Shown piece after piece: positions 61,677 through 64,000 of a DNA stretch of 64,000 nt; the stretch's first letter is position 1; the number at the start of each line of letters is the position of its first letter. The position numbers were made by a program, and so were the translations under genes. The notes under the pieces are model-generated. The model saw only the letters and a list, made by a program, of their open reading frames with translations. It was not told where the DNA came from and did no database searches. This DNA is from Microbacterium salsuginis (lineage in GTDB: Bacteria > Actinomycetota > Actinomycetes > Actinomycetales > Microbacteriaceae), in assembly GCF_012524205.1 (NCBI RefSeq), contig NZ_JABACI010000004.1, positions 848,296 to 912,295 on the forward strand, read 5' to 3'.

Positions 61677-62966
61677 TCAGTGGAAGGGACAGCGCGAGGG
61701 CGTGCCCGCCATGCGGACGCGGCCGCCCGAGCGGGGCATCGTGGGCAGGCGCCGCCGGTTGACCTCGAGGCCGGAGTCGAGGACCGTGACGCGAGGATCG
61801 CTCAGTGCCGAGACGGCCGCGGCGAGCCCGGCGATGGCGAGCTTCTCGCCCGGACAGCGGTGCCCGGTCGCCACGTCGGCCCCGCCATGGGGGATGAAGG
61901 CACGCAGCGCCTCGTAGTCGTCCACGCCATGGAAACGCTCGGGATCGAATTCGCCGGGACGCTCCCACGAGTTGTCGTCGGTGTTCGTGCCCAGGAGGTC
62001 GAGGACCACCCTGCCTCCGGCATCCATCCTCCGGCCGCCCAGCTCGACCTCGGCCGTGGCCCATCCGGGCAGCATCGGCACGAACGGGGCGGTGCGCCGG
62101 ATCTCCTGCGCGAACATCGTCGCGAGCGGGCCTCCGACCAGGGATTCGCGCTCGGCCGCCTCGGCCGCGATGCGCTCGCGCCACTCCGGCCGGTCGTGCA
62201 GTTCTTTCGCGGCGAACGCGACGAAGCGGGCGACCGCGATCATCGGCCGCATGCTGTTCTGCAGTTCGACGCCCGCTTCGCGTGCCGGCAGCAGGGCGCC
62301 CTCGCGGTCGCGGTGCCACGCCCACGCTCCGAGCGCGGTGCCGGCAGGCGCGATGAGCGAACCCCCACGGACCGCCTCGATGAGACGTTCCGCGTGACGA
62401 TCGGACCAGACGCGGTTGAGTTGCGCCAGCGCGAAAGCGGGTGAGTAGGGAGCTCCGAATCCATCGACGATCTGCGCGAGCCGCGCGGCCCAGCGCGTCT
62501 GCGCGGCGCGGGTGCCTGGAACCCCCGCCCACCTCATCACGGCACGGCCGAAGGCGCCGACGGCGGCATCGTAGGCCGACCGGGTGCCACCGCGAATCCA
62601 CTCGTCGAGCTCGAGACCCCACTCGTTCTCGAGCAGCGGCACGAATCGCTGGACCTGTGCGTCGTCGTAGGCGACGTCGACGAAGGTCGCTTTGCGGTGG
62701 CGGTGGTCGGAGCCGTCGAGGCTGTGCACCGATCCGTGGCCGAACAGCGTCTCCTGCACGAAAGCGGGCATGGCGCCGTGGCGAGCGATGCGGGTCTCGT
62801 CGTAGAAGAGGTCCACGCCATCCACTCCGCGCACGAGGAGTGCGTCTCTCCCGAGCAGACGCATGGGGGCGGAGCGGGCACCCCTTTCGACGCGCCGCCA
62901 GATCGACGCGCCGAAGTCGTAGCCGCGGGTCAGGAGCGAGAGGGAATCGTCGACGGTGATGGGCAT
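61677..62966 (-). CDS. cytochrome P450 of the CYP152 peroxygenase type
   Basis: A 429-residue P450. The heme-binding region reads IPHGGADVATGHRCPGE with the axial Cys371. The start ITVDDSLSLLTRGYDF and the proline-free I-helix region with LQNSMRPMIAVARFVAF match CYP152 fatty acid hydroxylases, where an Arg-Pro pair replaces the usual acid-alcohol pair. It would use hydrogen peroxide to hydroxylate or decarboxylate fatty acids. No redox partner is encoded nearby, as expected for this class. It is soluble with no membrane anchor. Confidence 0.92.
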   Translation of the reverse strand: MPITVDDSLSLLTRGYDFGASIWRRVERGARSAPMRLLGRDALLVRGVDGVDLFYDETRIARHGAMPAFVQETLFGHGSVHSLDGSDHRHRKATFVDVAYDDAQVQRFVPLLENEWGLELDEWIRGGTRSAYDAAVGAFGRAVMRWAGVPGTRAAQTRWAARLAQIVDGFGAPYSPAFALAQLNRVWSDRHAERLIEAVRGGSLIAPAGTALGAWAWHRDREGALLPAREAGVELQNSMRPMIAVARFVAFAAKELHDRPEWRERIAAEAAERESLVGGPLATMFAQEIRRTAPFVPMLPGWATAEVELGGRRMDAGGRVVLDLLGTNTDDNSWERPGEFDPERFHGVDDYEALRAFIPHGGADVATGHRCPGEKLAIAGLAAAVSALSDPRVTVLDSGLEVNRRRLPTMPRSGGRVRMAGTPSRCPFH

Positions 62967-63096
62967 GTCGCCACCGTCTCAGGTGTGGGCTCGCGTCTCC
63001 AGGGGGTGCGATTCCGCCGACCCCTGTGCTACGACGACGATTCAGCGCGGGGCTTCCGCTGCGCTGTCGCCGGGGTGAGGAAGCTCCACTCGCGCC

Positions 63097-63225
63097 TCAT
63101 GGTTTCCGCCGCACCGCGTGGTGCCGTCGATCCGTTTCCCAGTCGAGCTCGACGTGGCCCTCTGAGAGCGCCGTGCCGTCGATGTCGAGTAGCCGGAATC
63201 CGAGCTGACGCCGAGTGTCGAGCAT
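63097..63225 (-). CDS. doubtful 42-codon ORF
   Basis: A short frame from ATG 63225 with a GAGGGCGG site upstream. The product has a plausible strand-like middle (LGFRLLDIDGTALSEGHVEL) but no recognisable family. It is the only coding candidate in 62967-63269, where I otherwise see nothing. It could be the remnant of a longer gene. Confidence 0.3.
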   Translation of the reverse strand: MLDTRRQLGFRLLDIDGTALSEGHVELDWETDRRHHAVRRKP

Positions 63226-63269
63226 CGTTGCCGCCCTCAGGCGGCCGCGTTCACGGGGATGATGGTGGG

Positions 63270-63671
63270 ATGTCTCGCTTCGGGTCGCTCCACCATGTCG
63301 AGCTGCAGACGGCGGATCTTGCCGCCGCGATCCCTCAGTGGGACTGGCTGCTCGGCGAGCTCGGCTACGTGCGCTTTCAAGACTGGGACGGTGGACGCAG
63401 CTGGCGGAACGGCGACGCGTACATCGTGGTCGCGCGGGCACCGCGTCCGGGGTCGCATGATCGCCGGGCCCCGGGATTGAGTCACCTGGCGTTCCACGCG
63501 GGGTCTGAGGCGGACGTCGATCGAGTCTGGCAGGCCTGCGTCGAGCAGGGATGGAAGCAGCTCTACACGGACACGCATCCGTGGGCCGGTGGTGATGAGC
63601 ACTACGCAGCGTTCCTGGAAAACGGCGACCGATTCAAGGTCGAGCTCGTCGCTTCCGATCCCGCGCGCTGA
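63270..63671 (+). CDS. VOC (glyoxalase/bleomycin-resistance) family protein
   Basis: A 133-residue protein with one VOC module. It begins RFGSLHHVELQTADLAAAIP, with the metal-site His, and has PGLSHLAFHAGSEADVD in the middle and DRFKVELVAS at the end. The fold usually binds a divalent metal and acts as isomerase, dioxygenase or binding protein; the substrate is not visible. The frame is open upstream, but the ATG at 63270 directly precedes the conserved first strand. Confidence 0.85.
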   Translation: MSRFGSLHHVELQTADLAAAIPQWDWLLGELGYVRFQDWDGGRSWRNGDAYIVVARAPRPGSHDRRAPGLSHLAFHAGSEADVDRVWQACVEQGWKQLYTDTHPWAGGDEHYAAFLENGDRFKVELVASDPAR

Positions 63672-63756
63672 CACTCGGCGGACCCGCACTCGATACCTCT
63701 GAACCGCGACCTCACATCTGAGCGCTCGCGGTGGCGCGCCGTCCGCGCGCGCCGGT

Positions 63757-64000
63757 TCAGGTGCGTAGGGCGATGTGGTCGCGTTTGCGGGTGGGGGATT
63801 TGGTGGCGGGTCGCCATTGTCGCGTGTGGTCCCACCAGGAGGGTCCGCGGACAGAGGGGATGCCGTCTTGCATGCGGATCTGCCAGTTGCCGGTGTCGAG
63901 GGTGCGGTGGTGGAACCAGCACAGCAGGACGCCGTTGTCGGTATGGGTGGGCCCGCCCCGTGAGTGTTCGGTGACGTGATGGATTTCGCACCATTGCGGG
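63757..64000 (-). CDS. 3' part of a DUF222/HNH endonuclease gene, cut by the window edge
   Basis: Reading the minus strand from 64000, an open frame of 80 codons ends with TGA at 63759-63757. It contains WCEIHHVTEHSRGG, then DNGVLLCWFHHRTLD, the classic HNH motif of DUF222-type endonucleases that are abundant in Microbacteriaceae and other actinobacteria. The 5' part lies outside the window. These genes are often found in many copies and may be mobile. Confidence 0.88.
   Translation of the reverse strand, partial: PQWCEIHHVTEHSRGGPTHTDNGVLLCWFHHRTLDTGNWQIRMQDGIPSVRGPSWWDHTRQWRPATKSPTRKRDHIALRT

Noticed and set aside
1..64000. tRNA, rRNA and transposase genes
   Set aside because: No cloverleaf-like sequence, rRNA segment, transposase domain or terminal inverted repeats were recognised by reading.

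Overview
The window is high-GC DNA with strong G/C third-position bias, short gaps, many 4-nt start/stop overlaps, GTG starts and a DUF222/HNH endonuclease fragment at the right edge. Together with urease, many sugar ABC transporters and Gfo/Idh/MocA enzymes this suggests an actinobacterium of the Microbacteriaceae, most likely Microbacterium or a close relative. No rRNA, tRNA, CRISPR array, insertion sequence or prophage was seen. The taxon is inferred from gene content and style, not from a marker gene.

Layout. 0-5.2 kb: an HSL-type esterase, a Pr6Pr-like membrane protein, and a large protein joining an ion-channel-like module to FUSC transporter modules. 5.2-12.0 kb: urease operon ureA - CbiX-like His-rich protein - ureB - ureC - ureF - ureG - ureD - urea transporter; no ureE is present. 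12.0-15.0 kb: a FecBCD-type metal/metallophore ABC importer running convergently into the urease operon, whose ATPase carries a His-rich repeat tail; nickel is a reasonable guess for its cargo. 15.1-24.9 kb: ROK repressor, divergent from a sugar ABC importer, an MDR dehydrogenase, a Gfo/Idh/MocA oxidoreductase, a GH36-type glycosidase and a GH13_18-type sugar phosphorylase; the content resembles the E. coli ycj cluster. 24.9-35.1 kb: a Tat-exported clan GH-A glycosidase, divergent from a LacI regulator, an FAD oxidoreductase, a second sugar ABC importer and a GH13 glucosidase. 35.1-38.2 kb: membrane protein and a NarL-type two-component system. 38.2-43.4 kb: glutaminase, MFS exporter, and a PadR/DUF1048/ABC drug-efflux type operon.

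43.9-60.9 kb is a glycan-degradation region: two Gfo/Idh/MocA oxidoreductases, an operon of ROK sugar kinase, SIS isomerase, GH38 alpha-mannosidase and an unassigned glycosidase-like protein, a divergent sulfatase, an operon of GH36-like enzyme, tandem-MBL protein and LacI repressor, and a divergent GH84 beta-N-acetylglucosaminidase. Three near-identical 14-bp palindromes centred on CG lie in the control regions of these units, so the LacI protein probably controls all of them as one regulon, acting on mannose- and GlcNAc-containing, possibly sulfated, glycans. 60.9-64.0 kb: a small membrane protein, a CYP152-like P450 peroxygenase, a VOC-fold protein and the 3' end of an HNH endonuclease gene.

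The longest stretch without a convincing gene is 62967-63269, which holds only a doubtful 42-codon ORF. All other gaps are below 300 bases.
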